Positions 25,293-37,871 are shown, counted from the stretch's first letter. The stretch: 64,000 nt of DNA from Onchidella celtica (GCA_963931925.1 OZ007576.1:12195582-12259581); one strand, 5' to 3'. Notes: a model not told the origin generated them from the letters alone. Numbers and translations: made by a program.

Positions 25293-26490
25293 CGTGTCAG
25301 ACCAGAATGTCGAAAACTAGTCAAACTATTGAAATGAATATTGGACACAGGTCGCTATTCGAATCTCGAACTCTTGTGTCCAATGCCCCAACACTACCAA
25401 TAGCCATCGTCCACTGGTGAAGTTTCTGATTGCTTTGGTGACGTGGGTGCTGACAGATGCCATGTTGACCTACGTTCCATTTGGATAGAGTGGTTTGGGG
25501 GGGTGGGGTGGAGAGATTGAGGAGATAGGTTTGGTTGTCAGATTGGAATGGCGTTTGTCGAGTGAGGCGTGGGTACTTGGGATGGTATGTGGATATATTG
25601 ATGTAGCTGTCTTGACGTGCTCGTGGAAGTAGATAAATAGACAGGCAAGCAGGCAGACGTACAGGCAGATCAGATACACCAATATATTTTTCCATTACCA
25701 GATGGGGATAAACCGGTGTTCCAACCCTTCTCTCTCCCTCTCTCTGATCTAGACGATTTCCCATAGTAATCTACAGTCTTTGCTTCAGACCTCTGATGTG
25801 GCAGGGCACTACGCACTAACTGAACGCGTGTCAAGTATAATCTTCCCGTGCGGTAGGGCTTATCAAAGGGGAGCACAGAAAGAGATCACTGCATTCTACA
25901 TTTTTACAACTTTTTTTTTTTTTTAAAGAATTGCCTGAAACTTGCCATAATCGGTCGATACAGAAGTGATTGGGTTAGATTAGTTGACACCTAAGAGAAT
26001 TAATGTTATAATTTTTGAAACTGACGTTATTAGACTGCAGCATCGCACGCAAAAAAACAAAAAAAGGGGGAGAGGGGAGAGGGGGGGGGGGCAAAATTGC
26101 ACCCCAGTCAATCACTCCCGCCACTATTTTTTTTATATTCCAAAAGATGCATGGCATTGGCATAATGTATGAAAAATATATACCAGAATGGAAATGAATG
26201 CGTAGGAAAATAATTGAAGTAGTCACTAGTCAGTAGACTAAACTGTCAGAATATCAACCAGCGCTGCTCTCAAGGCTTTAATCCCCAAGCTCTATCCATT
26301 TTTAATGGCTTCCTTCCTTAGATACTTCAAACCTGTGACAGTGCCAATATTTTGGCCATCTAGTGGTACGTTTTCGGTGAAGACTTATCGCCCATCCGAA
26401 ATGATGAAATAGAACACAGCACTCAAATTGATGTTGGTGTTGCTACCACTCTATCCTGGGCGGGATGATATGTGCAGTGAGTGTGATAGA
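25293..26490. other. No gene seen
   Basis: Contains a G-rich patch near 26065-26090. Frames are short and unremarkable. Confidence 0.45.
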
Positions 26491-26494
26491 TGGA

Positions 26495-26521
26495 AAGACA
26501 GATAGATAGAGGAAATATATA

Positions 26522-26553
<32 letters not shown>

Positions 26554-26695
26554 CGTGAATGAGAGAAAGGGAAGGAGAGATGGAAAGAGAGAGGGAGGGA
26601 GGGAGGTAGAGTGAGAGCGAGAGAGAGACAGAAAGAAAGAAAGAGAGTGAGAGAGAGAAAGAGAGACACAGAGAGAGAGAGAGAGAGAGAGGTGA
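26495..26695 (+). repeat. GA-rich microsatellite cluster
   Basis: Imperfect (GA)n with GGGA and AAAG units. A shorter GA run follows at 26990-27015. Confidence 0.93.
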
Positions 26696-27221
26696 ATGGT
26701 GGAGGAATATGAACAATTAGAAATACCTGAATCAAAATTTGAGAGACACGGTATAGGATAAGAGTGAAAAGTAAGGATAAGTAGAATTTTTTGTTTGATT
26801 GGAAAGAAAGAAAAGACAAGAGGCACAGACAGAAAGAACGTGAGTCGCAAAGGAATTCAAGGGAAACAAAAGAGTGAAATGAATACCATTATGTATATTT
26901 TTGGAGTCTCACAAATAAGACGGAGCTTGAGATGGCGTGACAAAAGAGTGCTGTGCAAAGGGGAGGGAGGAGGAGGGAGGTTTTAGACTGATGAGAGAGA
27001 GAGAGAGAGAGAAAGAGAAGTGGGGGGATGGGGGGCACGTGGAGAATTTTGGGTAACAAAGTCAAAGGGCAGACAAAGTAGATTGTCTTGACATTGTCTG
27101 AGAAGTATTTCATTATTGTATGTAGGCTAGAATTCCTGGATGTATGATCATGGTACTCTGCTGGTGTGTATGAGAGAGTGTATGAGTCACTGAATATATA
27201 TAAGACCGAAACCAAATTTAT

Positions 27222-27223
27222 GA

Positions 27224-27279
<56 letters not shown>

Positions 27280-27321
27280 CACTGAATGTATTTAAGACCG
27301 GAGCCGAATTTGTGATATTGA

Positions 27322-27364
<43 letters not shown>

Positions 27365-27369
27365 AGAGA

Positions 27370-27403
<34 letters not shown>

Positions 27404-27512
27404 CACAGAGACAGAGAGAGTCTGAATTTATTTAGACTGGAACCGAATAATGTGTTTGAGAGTGGGACACACACACACACACACAAACACACACCCACAC
27501 ACACACAGAGTA
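27222..27512 (+). repeat. Triplicated GA-tract unit followed by CA tract
   Basis: Three (GA)n tracts. The segments between share GTCACTGAAT or GTCTGAATTTATTTA, AGACYGGARCCGAAT and TGTGA. The same unit begins near 27180. A (CA)n tract lies at 27468-27508. Confidence 0.85.
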
Positions 27513-28029
27513 TTAGTTTAGTGGCAGAGTGACAGCGTATGAGAGAGAATGAAGGACGAGGAACTAGAACATGAACGCAAATATAGCAGAAATTGGAAAA
27601 CTGAGAAAATGTCTCTTGACCATGTACTTTGTCAGCATGTATGGACTTGGGGAAAGTGTGATGAGTATGGCGAGTTGGGACGGTTTGGCTTTCACGGAGC
27701 GTTAAAACAGTAACGAAGAAAGCGACTATTTTGCATTGTTGTTTGATAGAAACATGAAGGCCTTGATGTACGAAAGTGTTGCGTTTGCAACGAAGAGAGG
27801 ACAGACAGACAAACATACAGGCAGGCGGACAGGCAGACAGACTGACTGACCTACCTAGGCAGGTAAGTAGATGACCGTGAGCAATATTACTGGTAGATAA
27901 CATATATTTATATAAATTCATATGAAAGAAAGACAAATATTGAAATATATGAGCAACTACAGTACAAGGGTTTTCATGTACAAAAAAAAACAAACAAACA
28001 ACAACAGCACACAACCGTTACTGTAATAA

Positions 28030-28440
28030 TAATAATAATAATAAAGTTCATCAAAGATGCTCTATGCGCTTTACAAAACATGCAGAAACAGAACAAATCT
28101 CATTCCTAACAACTGACAACACACACAAAGGCAAACACACACACAAACACTATCTCTCCCTCCTCTCTCTCTCTCTCTCTCCTTCACACACACGCACAAA
28201 ACACCAATACATATCAGACTATACATCAAAGTGTTTTCTGAAGAGATAGGTTTTCACTTCAGATCTAAAAAGTGCCTCGCTTTCTATGTTTCGAATATTT
28301 GGTGGCAAGGAGTTCCATACAGCTGGTGCGCACACAGAATGCGCTCTCTCTACAATTTTTTTTGTTTTAGCAAATTTAGATTCTAGTAGTTTTTTTATCA
28401 GAAGATCTTAATGCTCTAGATGGTTTATATGTAACCTCTC
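28030..28440 (+). repeat. AAT-microsatellite-headed 'GCGCTTTACA' interspersed repeat
   Basis: An AAT run followed by GATGCTCTATGCGCTTTACA, CA/CT-rich DNA and then TTCTGAAGAGATAGGTTTTC and GGCAAGGAGTTCCATACAGC. This arrangement is common in marine invertebrate genomes (general knowledge). Shorter relatives lie at 50793-50862 and 59968-60052. Confidence 0.7.
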
Positions 28441-28531
28441 GGATCTTTCTTCCAAAGTAAATTAAAGTAAATTACGTTTGCAGAGGGTATAAAAAGACAA
28501 CAAGGAAAGAGCAACAACAAAAAGTAAAGGT

Positions 28532-28864
28532 AGTTGTTATAAGTACACACGCACCCCAGGCGTTTTGCACTAGGGGCACGTACGCACACGTACCTATCCC
28601 TTATCCCGTCGTTATTCTCAACCCTAAATCTTATCGAATCTCTAACCGTGACCCTATCCTTTCAACCAAAAAAAAAGGAAAAAAAAAAAGAAAATCTGAA
28701 AGAATAAATTAATCATAATTAATTAAGGCTGTTGTCAGGAGCATTTCGGGGAGAGTTCTCTAGCTCTGGCATCACACAAGGCTTTAAAATACGTACACTT
28801 AGCGCAAAAACAACAACCACAACAACAACAAAAAACTAGGGGGACTTACGTACTTGTAACAACA
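28532..28864. mobile_element. GTTGTTATAAGTACGTACG-ended MITE, copy 3
   Basis: Left end AGTTGTTATAAGTACACACG and right end TTACGTACTTGTAACAACA. It shares AACCCTAAATCTTATCGAAT and GAGTTCTCTAGCTCTGGCAT with copy 2. Confidence 0.82.
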
Positions 28865-28949
28865 TCCAAAAAGTAAACCCTTCGTCGTAGTCTCTAATCC
28901 AGTGTTAAAAATGAAACTTGGGGGGTTTTTCCGCAAACTGGATACAAGC

Positions 28950-29167
28950 CGAGACAGAATACCGAGACGAACCATTCTTTCTTCCACTATATTATGTCCA
29001 CAAATTGGGGCGCGTATTATAATACTAATACGGTAAGTACAACTCTTTTTTCATTCAATTATGAAGGGGTGTGATGCGAATTGTTGTATTGTTGACATCG
29101 ATGATGCTGGCGCACGTCGACGGACAAAATTATGACGAATTGATTCGTCTCGGTAGGCTAGGTCTCG
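28950..29167. mobile_element. MITE with 9-bp target duplication, copy 4 (reverse orientation)
   Basis: Ends CGAGACAGAATACCGAGACG and, on the opposite strand, CGAGACCTAGCCTACCGAGA. The interior contains ATGAAGGGGTGTGATGCGAA and TTGTTGTATTGTTGAC, the reverse complement of the other copies. The flanks GATACAAGC and AACACAACC match at 6 of 9 positions, so the copy is old. Confidence 0.75.
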
Positions 29168-29354
29168 AACACAACCAATAAAAAATAAGCCGGACGGTCA
29201 TGCATACAAAACTTATGGGTAACTATGTTCAGACTGGAATCCTGGATGATTATGTAAATGACTAGAAAGATGTTTGGACTTTCGGTGGGAAAGCTGGTTA
29301 GATGGATAGATAAAGAGATGTGTGAATTAATTATTGGACAGGTGAGTAGATAGA

Positions 29355-29700
29355 TTTGATGAAAGAGGTTGGGCAGACAGACAGACAGACAAGGCAGTTA
29401 CGATTATCAGATGAAAGAAGAGTTACTAAAGCTGCAGTGGAGGGGGGAGGGGGGGTGGCGGTGTGTGGGTGTATGTGTATGGTGGGGGGGGCGTGGGGGC
29501 GAGGAGGGGAGCGACAGAGCGGTAGAAAGAGAGGAAGAAAAAGGAATAGGAGGGAGAGAGTAGAGATCGATACAAGAAAGAGGGAGAGAAAGAAAGAAGA
29601 AAAAAGGAAACTAAGGGAAAGAGAGCGAGAGACAGGAAAGAGAAAGAGAGGTTGGTGGAAAAGAAAATAAAAGAAGGAGAGAGAGAGAGAGAGAAGGTGG
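29355..29700 (+). repeat. Purine-rich tract with CAGA units
   Basis: (CAGA)n at 29375-29390, poly-G/GT at 29440-29500 and imperfect GA/GAAA to 29696. Confidence 0.9.
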
Positions 29701-30054
29701 GGTTGAAGAGTAGAGTGCAGAGACAATCGAGTAAAAGAGAGGACATGACAAGAGTAATGTATCCAAAGGGATACCGCGGTAATTGGAACCCTGTGGTCAG
29801 CGGTATGGATGACCGGGAGATGACCACTGTCCACGTCTCAAGGGAAGGGAATAAAGAGGTTAACCGGAAAGCTGCATGCCGGAAAGGAGGAGTGAGAGGG
29901 AGGATGATTTGCTGCTGTAGAGAAAAAACATGATCTAGTCTGGAAAGCAGGGGCTTAAGGGCAAGTCATGACGCTGTGGTGCTGCTGCTGGGAGCTACAT
30001 CATTCTATAAAGTACGTATGCTCGAGTTTGGCAAGTTTTGATACTCCCCTCCCT

Positions 30055-30478
30055 GTGTTTAGGTCTTTATTTTTAGAAGGTTCACTGCCCTTGGCAATTA
30101 CATCTCACTTTTCGTGTTTTTATTTTTCTTGTTCCTGTCTCTGTGAGTTTTGTGGAAGGGAACGTTTTTTTGTTTTTTGTTTTGGAATTTTGCCCAGGCA
30201 GCGGCGTTGTTCGGCCTGCTCTTCTCGACTTTCAACTGCCAAGGTACCGTTAACGTGCGCAACGTGCACACAGACCCTCCGGGTTTTACGTCATTATCCA
30301 AGAAGTCTAGGTGCTCGATCCTACCTACCATAGGATCAGGAGTAGGAATTGCCCCCCCCTCCCCCCCCCCACCAAAAAAAAATAAAAAAATCCAACATGC
30401 CGGCACCGACCGGGGATCGAACCCGGTACCTTCGGTCTGGGAGGCGAGCATCTCACCTCTAGACCAACGTGTCCCTTG
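30055..30478 (-). mobile_element. tRNA-derived SINE, copy 5, full length
   Basis: Minus orientation. The head at about 30400-30478 reads AGGGACACGTTGGTCTAGAG and GGTTCGATCCCCGGTCGGTG. The body contains the GTAGGATCGAGCACCTAGAC motif and GTTGCGCACGTTAACGG. The tail matches AAGGGCAGTGAACC and TAAAGACCTAAACAC. This is one of the most complete copies. Confidence 0.9.
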
Positions 30479-30821
30479 ATCACTTCTTTTCCCAACCCCG
30501 TACGCTTTTCACATGAGCCTATGCAAAATTTCAGATAAATCCAACAAACAAACAGTTTTCGAGAAAATCCCGCCCATTCTAAAGAAGGACGCGCTATAGT
30601 TTTAAAAAAAGACGAAAAAGGAGAATCATAATTTAATTATTAATAACACCAGATAAAGTGGTTGACTGAGGACGCTGGATTGGTTGAACACCCTGTTTTT
30701 GATGGTGTCCATACTGGACATTACTGCAGTAAACTGTGTGTGATGAGTTTGTTGTATACAAAAGCATTCTTGAAGGCTGACGTATGAAGTAACAAAATAT
30801 AAATATTCGATTTCGGCTAGT

Positions 30822-31231
30822 CACAGATCAGTAGAGCCAATGCCAGTCAGGTTCATTTGTGACACTGACTCGGTCACAGATCAGTAGAGTCAATGCCGGT
30901 CAGGTTCAGTTGTGACACTGACTCGGTCACAGATCAGTAGAGCCAATGCCAGTCAGGTTCATTTGTGACACTGACTCGGTCACAGATCAGTAGAGTCAAT
31001 GCCGGTCAGGTTCAGTTGTGACACTGACTCGGTCACAGATCAGTGGAGTCAATGCCGGTCAGATTCAGTTGTGACACTGGCTCGGTCACAGATCAGTAGA
31101 GTCAATGCCGGTCAGGTTCAGTTGTGACACTGGCTCGATCACAGATCAGTAGAGTCAATGCCGGTCAGGTTCAGTTGTGACACTGGCTCGGTCACAGGTC
31201 AGTAGAGTCAATGCCGGTCAGGTTCAGTGTA
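30822..31231 (+). repeat. 53-bp minisatellite, about 7.7 units
   Basis: Unit TCACAGATCAGTAGAGTCAA, TGCCGGTCAGGTTCAGTTGT, GACACTGACTCGG. Two unit types occur, with GAGCC/CCAGTC/CATTTG or GAGTC/CCGGTC/CAGTTG, in the order A, B, A, B, then B-like. Confidence 0.95.
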
Positions 31232-31374
31232 GACAGACTCTCGTAACAAATGGAATGAGCAAAGAAATTCACCTTGCTGGTTTCTGGACCTCTGCCTGGA
31301 TTAATGGCCAATGTATAGATGATACATGTGCAACATAGATTATATAGATAATTAAGTGACAAAATGTTTGGATG

Positions 31375-31520
31375 GAATGGTGGATAGATGGATGGATGGA
31401 TGGATGCATGCATGCATGCACGAATGTAAGGGTGGATGAATGATATTCGTTGATGTATGAATGAATTACCGGCAGAGGTTGGATGGGTGAACACATGGCT
31501 GGGTGGATGCGTCACTGACT
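31375..31520 (+). repeat. GGAT-rich microsatellite, imperfect
   Basis: (GGAT)n and (GCAT)n near 31385-31418, then degenerate GGATG repeats. Confidence 0.88.
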
Positions 31521-31740
31521 GAAAATGGATGGGTTAAGGGATGAATGGTAATACATAAAAAGATAGATGGTGTTGGGGGAATGGCTGGTTGGCTGGTTTG
31601 GGGATGCGTCATACATGATGGATGGGCGGTAGACAGCACAGATAAGTAGATAGACAGAATGTGTAAAGGAAAAGAGTTAATATTTGAATGAAGACTTGCG
31701 CGAATCCAGGGGATACTTACTGTATTGTGATAGATTTGGG

Positions 31741-31921
31741 CAGTGGCTGATCTACTATGAAACTAATAAAACGCCAGGGCCTTAATGGGAGGGGTGGCGG
31801 GAGGGGAAGAGGAGACCAAAGAAACACTTTTTTAATGAGTGAATTTTGGAACGTTGCCCTATTGTTGCTGGGCCCCATAACAGCTCAGGCTTCAGGGCCC
31901 CAAAAGTGCAGGTCCGCCATG
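31741..31921. mobile_element. hAT-type MITE, 'CAGTGGCGGAT' family, copy 1
   Basis: Starts CAGTGGCTGATCTACTATG and ends AGTGCAGGTCCGCCATG. It shares TTAATGAGTGAATTT, GGGCCCCATAACAG and CAGGGCCCC with 44469-44658. The target duplication is not visible. Confidence 0.72.
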
Positions 31922-32654
31922 TAGACATTTAGGTGTTGTTGTTTTTTGGAAGGGGGGGGGGGTGAAGGTGTTAAATGGAAAAAGAACTATGTGAAGGAAA
32001 AAATAAAGTGCTGTCGATAATTTTAGATTTAAAAATCGGGGGGGGGGGCGAGGGGGAGAAAGAGAAGGACGAGACAGACAGACTGATCAAGTTTTGTACA
32101 AGGATGACGCAAACAAGCTAATTAGTGGCCTTTCTCTCACAAGGTTAATTTGTGATTAACGACCATCTATTACACGTGAACCTTTCAGCCCGCCACCCCT
32201 ACCACCCCGCGAATCTCATTACCCGGTTCGCAAAGGGCATTTACAACTCAGGCGCCGACGGGGAAACCAATAACCCGAGCTTACGGCCAGGAAGGAAAAA
32301 AAAAAATCAAATATCTCCCAGAATATTGATGATAAATCATGTTTTTGCTGCCGGAGCCCCCTGAACAGAATAATTTTATTACAGCCGTTCAGCCATTACG
32401 GCAACGGAAGTGCTCGGCTATAGAGCGGCAGTGACGTCACGGGAGAAATGTCCAATTAGAAGGCAGTGTTATATTTCACGAGGCGGACTATTCGCACGTT
32501 GTTTTTTTTTACCTTGCGTGGACTACTCTCCGATGTAACCAGATGAATTATGAATCTTGATGGTATAAAACCAATTTTCAATGATTTTTTTCTCGACGAC
32601 CTCATTGAAAGCCCTGATTCTCCAATTTATCTCCGGTTGCTGTTACTATTGACT

Positions 32655-33230
<576 letters not shown>

Positions 33231-33940
33231 CGTGTGATAATAACAAAACAGACTTTTCACTACACACTGGTCAAAAGCCACTCTGCCGTAATAAGCAGCC
33301 CTGGGAAAACGTCTGCGTAATTTAGTGTAATTGACATTTCTTGTCTAAGAACATATCTACATCTATATATGAGATTACACAAGCTTAATTAAATGTAATG
33401 AGTGTTTCTGTAATGGCTCTGGTTTTTTTCTTCCGCTTTCTTGAAGCCGTCCGGAATGTTCTACTTGTTGTAGCATTAACGCAATGAGACGTCTGGTTTC
33501 CGTAAACAGTTTCCTTAATCCCCAGTAGATTTATATGGAATGTTTTTGGATTAATGCCACAGAATCAAGGTATCTGCGTTCACTTCTTTCCTCCAGAACT
33601 CAGCAAATGGGATAAATCGAATATTTTTGCTATTATATTTGCAGGTTTCACGCATGTGGTCTGTACAAAACCAGAAATGTTGAAAAATAATGTACTTTTT
33701 TCTTTCCGAATGACCAGTTTTAGGCCCGCATGGTAAGCTATCGGAATTTGACTTTTTCTTTTTAATTAAAAAATTGAGATGGTTGGCGTGCACGCAGTCA
33801 TTCACAGCCCGCAGGAAAGAAAAGCATTCTCCCACGTGCCAACATGTGACGTCAAAAGCACTTCAGGGGAAGTTTTATCTTCTACTTTTATCACTCGTTC
33901 AATATTATATACAAAGGTATCATATTTGCTTCACGTTGTA

Positions 33941-34354
33941 TAGGTTGAATGCGCATGACATCACAGAGTGTTTTATTTTGATCTTCCGCCGCTAAAGATG
34001 ACCGGTGGATCAGCTGATTAGTGTAACTTCGTGATACCTCTAAGCGGTTAAAATGCCTGCTAGCTGCATTGTATTTGATTGTAATGACAGGGGTGGAAAG
34101 GATGGATCCAAGCTGGTCAGATTCCCTGCCACCGGTGTATACAAGGGAAAGGAAGTGAAAGAATTGACCGAACGTCTCCCATTGACCATGTACACACGTG
34201 CTATTGTTTCCAGTAGCGACCTACTTTGAGCTCGTCGCCGGTTGGTTCGTAGCTCGCAATGCAAATAAACCAACGAATCAAAATCAGTGCCACAATCGCC
34301 ATGGAGATGCGTGGGTCCGGATAGTAAAGATGGCGGATATGCTCATTCCACCTA
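33941..34354. mobile_element. P-like non-autonomous element with THAP exon, copy A
   Basis: Ends TAGGTTGAATGCGCAT and, on the opposite strand, TAGGTGGAATGAGCATAT form a short imperfect inverted repeat. The interior aligns throughout with 34975-35404, for example GGTGGATCAGCTGAT, GTAACTTCG, AAGCGGTTAAAATGCC and ATCGCCATGG. It encodes a short THAP-like frame. THAP zinc fingers are the DNA-binding domain of P-element transposases, so a P-type origin is likely. I found no clean target duplication. Confidence 0.6.
34053..34229 (+). pseudogene. Truncated THAP-type zinc-finger exon remnant
   Basis: The 58-codon frame opens MPASCIVFDCNDRGG. This gives the M-P-x-x-C-x4-C start of a THAP domain, followed by LVRFP at the usual spacing, then KEVKELTERL and YTRAIVSSSDLL before a TGA. 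The distal Cys and His zinc ligands are absent, because the segment that should carry CSxHF is lost. It cannot form a complete zinc finger. The paired sequence at 35088 supports descent from one coding exon. Confidence 0.65.
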
Positions 34355-34447
34355 CTGTAAATTCCAGAATAAACACATGACCGACGTGGTGTACTATTTT
34401 TAATGGAAAACAAAAAATACCACGTCTAAATAGTTGATGATCCATTC

Positions 34448-34679
34448 CGAGACACAGGATACCGAGACTGTTCAATTCGCCAAATTCCGTCCGTCGACTT
34501 GCGCGCATATCATCTGTGTCAACAATGCAACAATTGGCACAATACCCCTTCATAATTGAACGAAAAAGACTAGTACCACAGAGCTCTGAGAAGTACTCAC
34601 CGTGTTTATACGCACGCAGGTTGTGGACAATGCAGTGAAAGAAGAAATGGTCAATCTCAGCTCTGTATTCTGTGTCTCG
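34448..34679. mobile_element. MITE with 9-bp target duplication, copy 2
   Basis: Ends CGAGACACAGGATACCGA and, on the opposite strand, CGAGACACAGAATACAGA. The flanks are GATCCATTC and GGTCCAATTC, a mutated duplication. It lies between the two THAP-bearing elements. Confidence 0.82.
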
Positions 34680-34974
34680 GGTCCAATTCTGAAAACTAAA
34701 GATAACTTTTTTTACTTTATTTTTTTTTAAATGTCGTAAAAATTAAGCTAATTAGCCACAATGGCGTTTTCGATGGCATTCACACAACAACTGTCCCAGG
34801 AAATTAGGCCACTCGTTGGTAACACTGTTTTCTTGTTGTAATTTGGTTAAATGGTCCAAGTAGCCTTGACCATTATTTCGTGACCATTTCTCAAGGCTAG
34901 TAACTCAAAAAATCGGAAAAATCAATATTTGTATATTCAACTACATTCGAAGTCACATCGAATGATCTTGGTTA

Positions 34975-35404
34975 TAGGCCCATCGCGAATGACGTCACAG
35001 AATGTTTTTGTTTTGTTCTTCCGACACCCAAGATGGCCGGTGGATCAGCTGATGAGTGTAACTTCGAGATGTGTCTAAGCGGTTAAAATGCCGTCTGGTT
35101 GCATTGCAGTTGACTGTTATGACAGGTGGAAAGGATGGATGCAAGCTGATCAGATTCCCTACCATCCGTGTAAACAAGGGAAAGGAAGTGAAATAAATGA
35201 CCGAACGTCTCCCCTGTGCATGTACACACGTACGTGCCATTGTTTACTGGAGTGAACATTTTTTTTTAGCTCGCCACCGGTTGATTCGCGATGCCTCAAG
35301 TGCTCGCAGTGCAAATCAGCTAACGAATCAAAATCAATGCTACCATCGCCATGGGGATGCGTCTGTCCTTACAACAAAGATGACCGATATGCGCAATGGG
35401 CCTA
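34975..35404. mobile_element. P-like non-autonomous element with THAP exon, copy B
   Basis: Ends TAGGCCCATCGCGAATGA and, on the opposite strand, TAGGCCCATTGCGCATAT form an inverted repeat. It aligns with 33941-34354 along its length in the same orientation, about 620 bp downstream. Confidence 0.6.
35088..35190 (+). pseudogene. THAP-type zinc-finger exon remnant, frameshifted
   Basis: Starts MPSGCIAVDCYDR, with the C-x4-C of a THAP domain. A frame change within the AGGTGGAAAGG segment separates this from the LIRFPT continuation, and GTGAAATAA gives a stop soon after. It parallels 34053-34229. Confidence 0.6.
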
Positions 35405-36550
35405 GATCTATAGACTTCTAAGCCGTAAAAATAACGGAACAGCGAACTTTCAAAAACTTGGTCATAACTAGACCAGTTGTGCTAAATTAAAACAGCTATT
35501 TGCTTGTCCTGAAAACAAGGCAAAGCCGATCACTATAACTGCCGGGAACGGTGAGGATTTTTCCCCCATGGATTGCGTCAGTCAGGGCGTCGCGCCCATC
35601 GTTGGAGATTCCAGAGTTGCTCAAACCGTAACTTTGTTTTTGTGATTATGGTTTTCATAAAGGCTCGTAGGTATTGAAATGGCCGTAACTGGCATAATTT
35701 AGTGTCATCTTCCTTACACGACGAAATCAGGGTAGCCTGGCAGTAGTAGAGTATCAGTGGAAAACAGATGTTTGTCTAGGTCGCGTATTTCTTGTCGATT
35801 CCATGCAGGTTGACTGACTCACGAGTATAAGCCACTACCAGCGGTTATCCGAAAAACGCCCACTACAAAGAGTATATAAAGATCACACCGTGAAATGTTC
35901 TTTATTAAATGATCAATAATTAGGCATTTTGCTACATTTTTTAAAAAAAGTTTGAACGCATCAAACCAACACCATCTTTCAAAGATGACAGAATGAGAAC
36001 TCTTGTTTCCTGAGAGGAGCTCGCTGGTAAAAAATCAGTTAGGTGAAAGAACCTAGTGGATACAGAAAACATGGTGAGCTAATGTATGTCAGTATTACTT
36101 TTGGAAACAAGACAGGAATATTAATCCGAAGTCAATAGCAACCTATGCTATCCAAATTGAACAGTTGGTTTGAAAAATCCTTCCCGTCCTTTACCAATCG
36201 GCCAGCGCTACTTACACGTCCGCGCACACATACTGGCGTAAACGCACACACGAGATACACCCACCCAGACACCCATATCAGAGCGCCTCTGTGTTTACCC
36301 ACCCGTGTGATGTCTTATTTATGCTTGTTGACTGTGTCCGAAATTGGTTCTCGCGCCTGGAGATCACACAAGTTCAGTCCTGGCAACATTACTTTCTCAC
36401 TCGCTCTGTTTGTTTTTACTGGCTCCCTCACTCTTCCATTTACTTATTCCTTCACTCTCTCATGTACTTGTAATATTAATAATATATTATGTATTCTTCT
36501 TTCTCATTCATGCACTGCTACACACTCAAGCACTCTTCTTCTAGCTCTCT
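35405..36550. other. No gene seen
   Basis: Sequence downstream of the second THAP-bearing element. It may include more of that element's interior, but I could not pair it with anything. Confidence 0.4.
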
Positions 36551-36554
36551 TACA

Positions 36555-36855
36555 CACTCACACATTCTCTCAGTCACTCACTCACTCTTTCACTCGCTCA
36601 CTCACTCACCCACTCACCTACTTATCAACTCACTCACTCACTCATTCACTCACTCACTCACTTACCTACCTATCCACTCACTGACTCACTAACTCACTCT
36701 CTCACTCACTCACTCTCTCTCTCACCTACTCACTCACTCACTCACTCACTCACTCACTCACTCACTCACTCACTCACTCACTCTCTCTCTCTTTCACTCA
36801 CTCACTCTCTGTCTCTCTCACTTACTCACTCTCTCATTCACCCTCTCATTCACTC
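36555..36855 (+). repeat. CACT microsatellite, imperfect
   Basis: (CACT)n with CT-rich interruptions. The purest section is about 36725-36782. Confidence 0.95.
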
Positions 36856-37392
36856 ACACGGCAGTCCACTTTTGTAACAACTCACATAATTATTCACTCA
36901 TCCACCCAAACTGCCAATCGATACATGAATAAACTGCGCCCCCCCCCCCACCCCCCTTTCCCGCCCCTACTTGATCCCAACATCAAACCTCATCTACACT
37001 AGCAACTCACCGAGATGAAAGTCTAATACCCTGTGATGTTATATTTATTTATGTTTGTTGACAAGTGGCCTAGGTTAGCTTGTACGTTGACTCACGTCAT
37101 TGCCAGTCAGGAGGTGATGGATTTAGCTGTCCAGCCGCTTGACCAGCAGGACAAAAACACAATAATGAAGAAAGAGCAGAATTAATGTGATCTTTGTGCC
37201 CCATGCAGACCCAGTTTGACCTTTGTCTATTTGTTTATGTCATGGAGTATTGTCTAGATTTATCTTCGTTATGTCCCATCGAAGATTAGATTTGTTGTTT
37301 ATTGTTACTGTTTAGTTGTTGTTGCTTGTCCCAATTTTACTGTTGACCTACATCGTCATTAATATCAGAGCATCATTTTTCTTACTGGTGTT

Positions 37393-37584
37393 GTCCACAG
37401 CATCCGCTCCGCTCCGCTATTTACGGAAAATGACGTATGAAAAAGTAAAACGCTTTTTGCCTCTATAGCAATGAGGAGCGGAGCGGAAGGGATGCTGTGG
37501 ACAAGTATACAGAGGCAAAGAGTGTGTCACTTTTTCATACATCTTTTTCTGCAAAAATAGCAAAGCCGAGCGGATGCTGTGGAC
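37393..37584. mobile_element. Three-arm foldback element
   Basis: Arm A GTCCACAGCATCCGCTCCGC (37393-37422) recurs inverted at 37475-37502 and again at 37558-37584. The stretches between carry ATGAAAAAGT/ACTTTTTCAT and TGCCTCTAT/ACAGAGGCA in inverse. It lies 290 bp left of the Harbinger element. Confidence 0.82.
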
Positions 37585-37871
37585 GAGACCATATTGACTT
37601 TCAACATTAGTGTTATTACTCCCGTGTGTTGTTTGTATATCATTCATACCTCGAATGGCAACAGAACACTGCATGAGATTTATGTCACTTTTGAAGTTCT
37701 GGGTTGACGTAACAGAACATAGCAACAATCAAAGGGATGGTTTCTTTGTGCCCGACAGCGAAGAGGGTACGCTTCCACGAATTTGAAAAATTATTTGTGC
37801 CCAAAATGGGTAGAGGTGGAGAGGAGAGGGGCAGTTGCAGAAAGATTTACATCACAGTTTCAATGATATTA

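Noticed and set aside
30822-31231. CRISPR-like array
   Set aside because: The 53-bp units vary by point differences and have no alternating spacer and repeat structure. It is a minisatellite.
36145-36684. 179-residue plus-strand frame with His/Ser/Leu repeats
   Set aside because: Its second half is the CACT microsatellite and the first half shows no domain.
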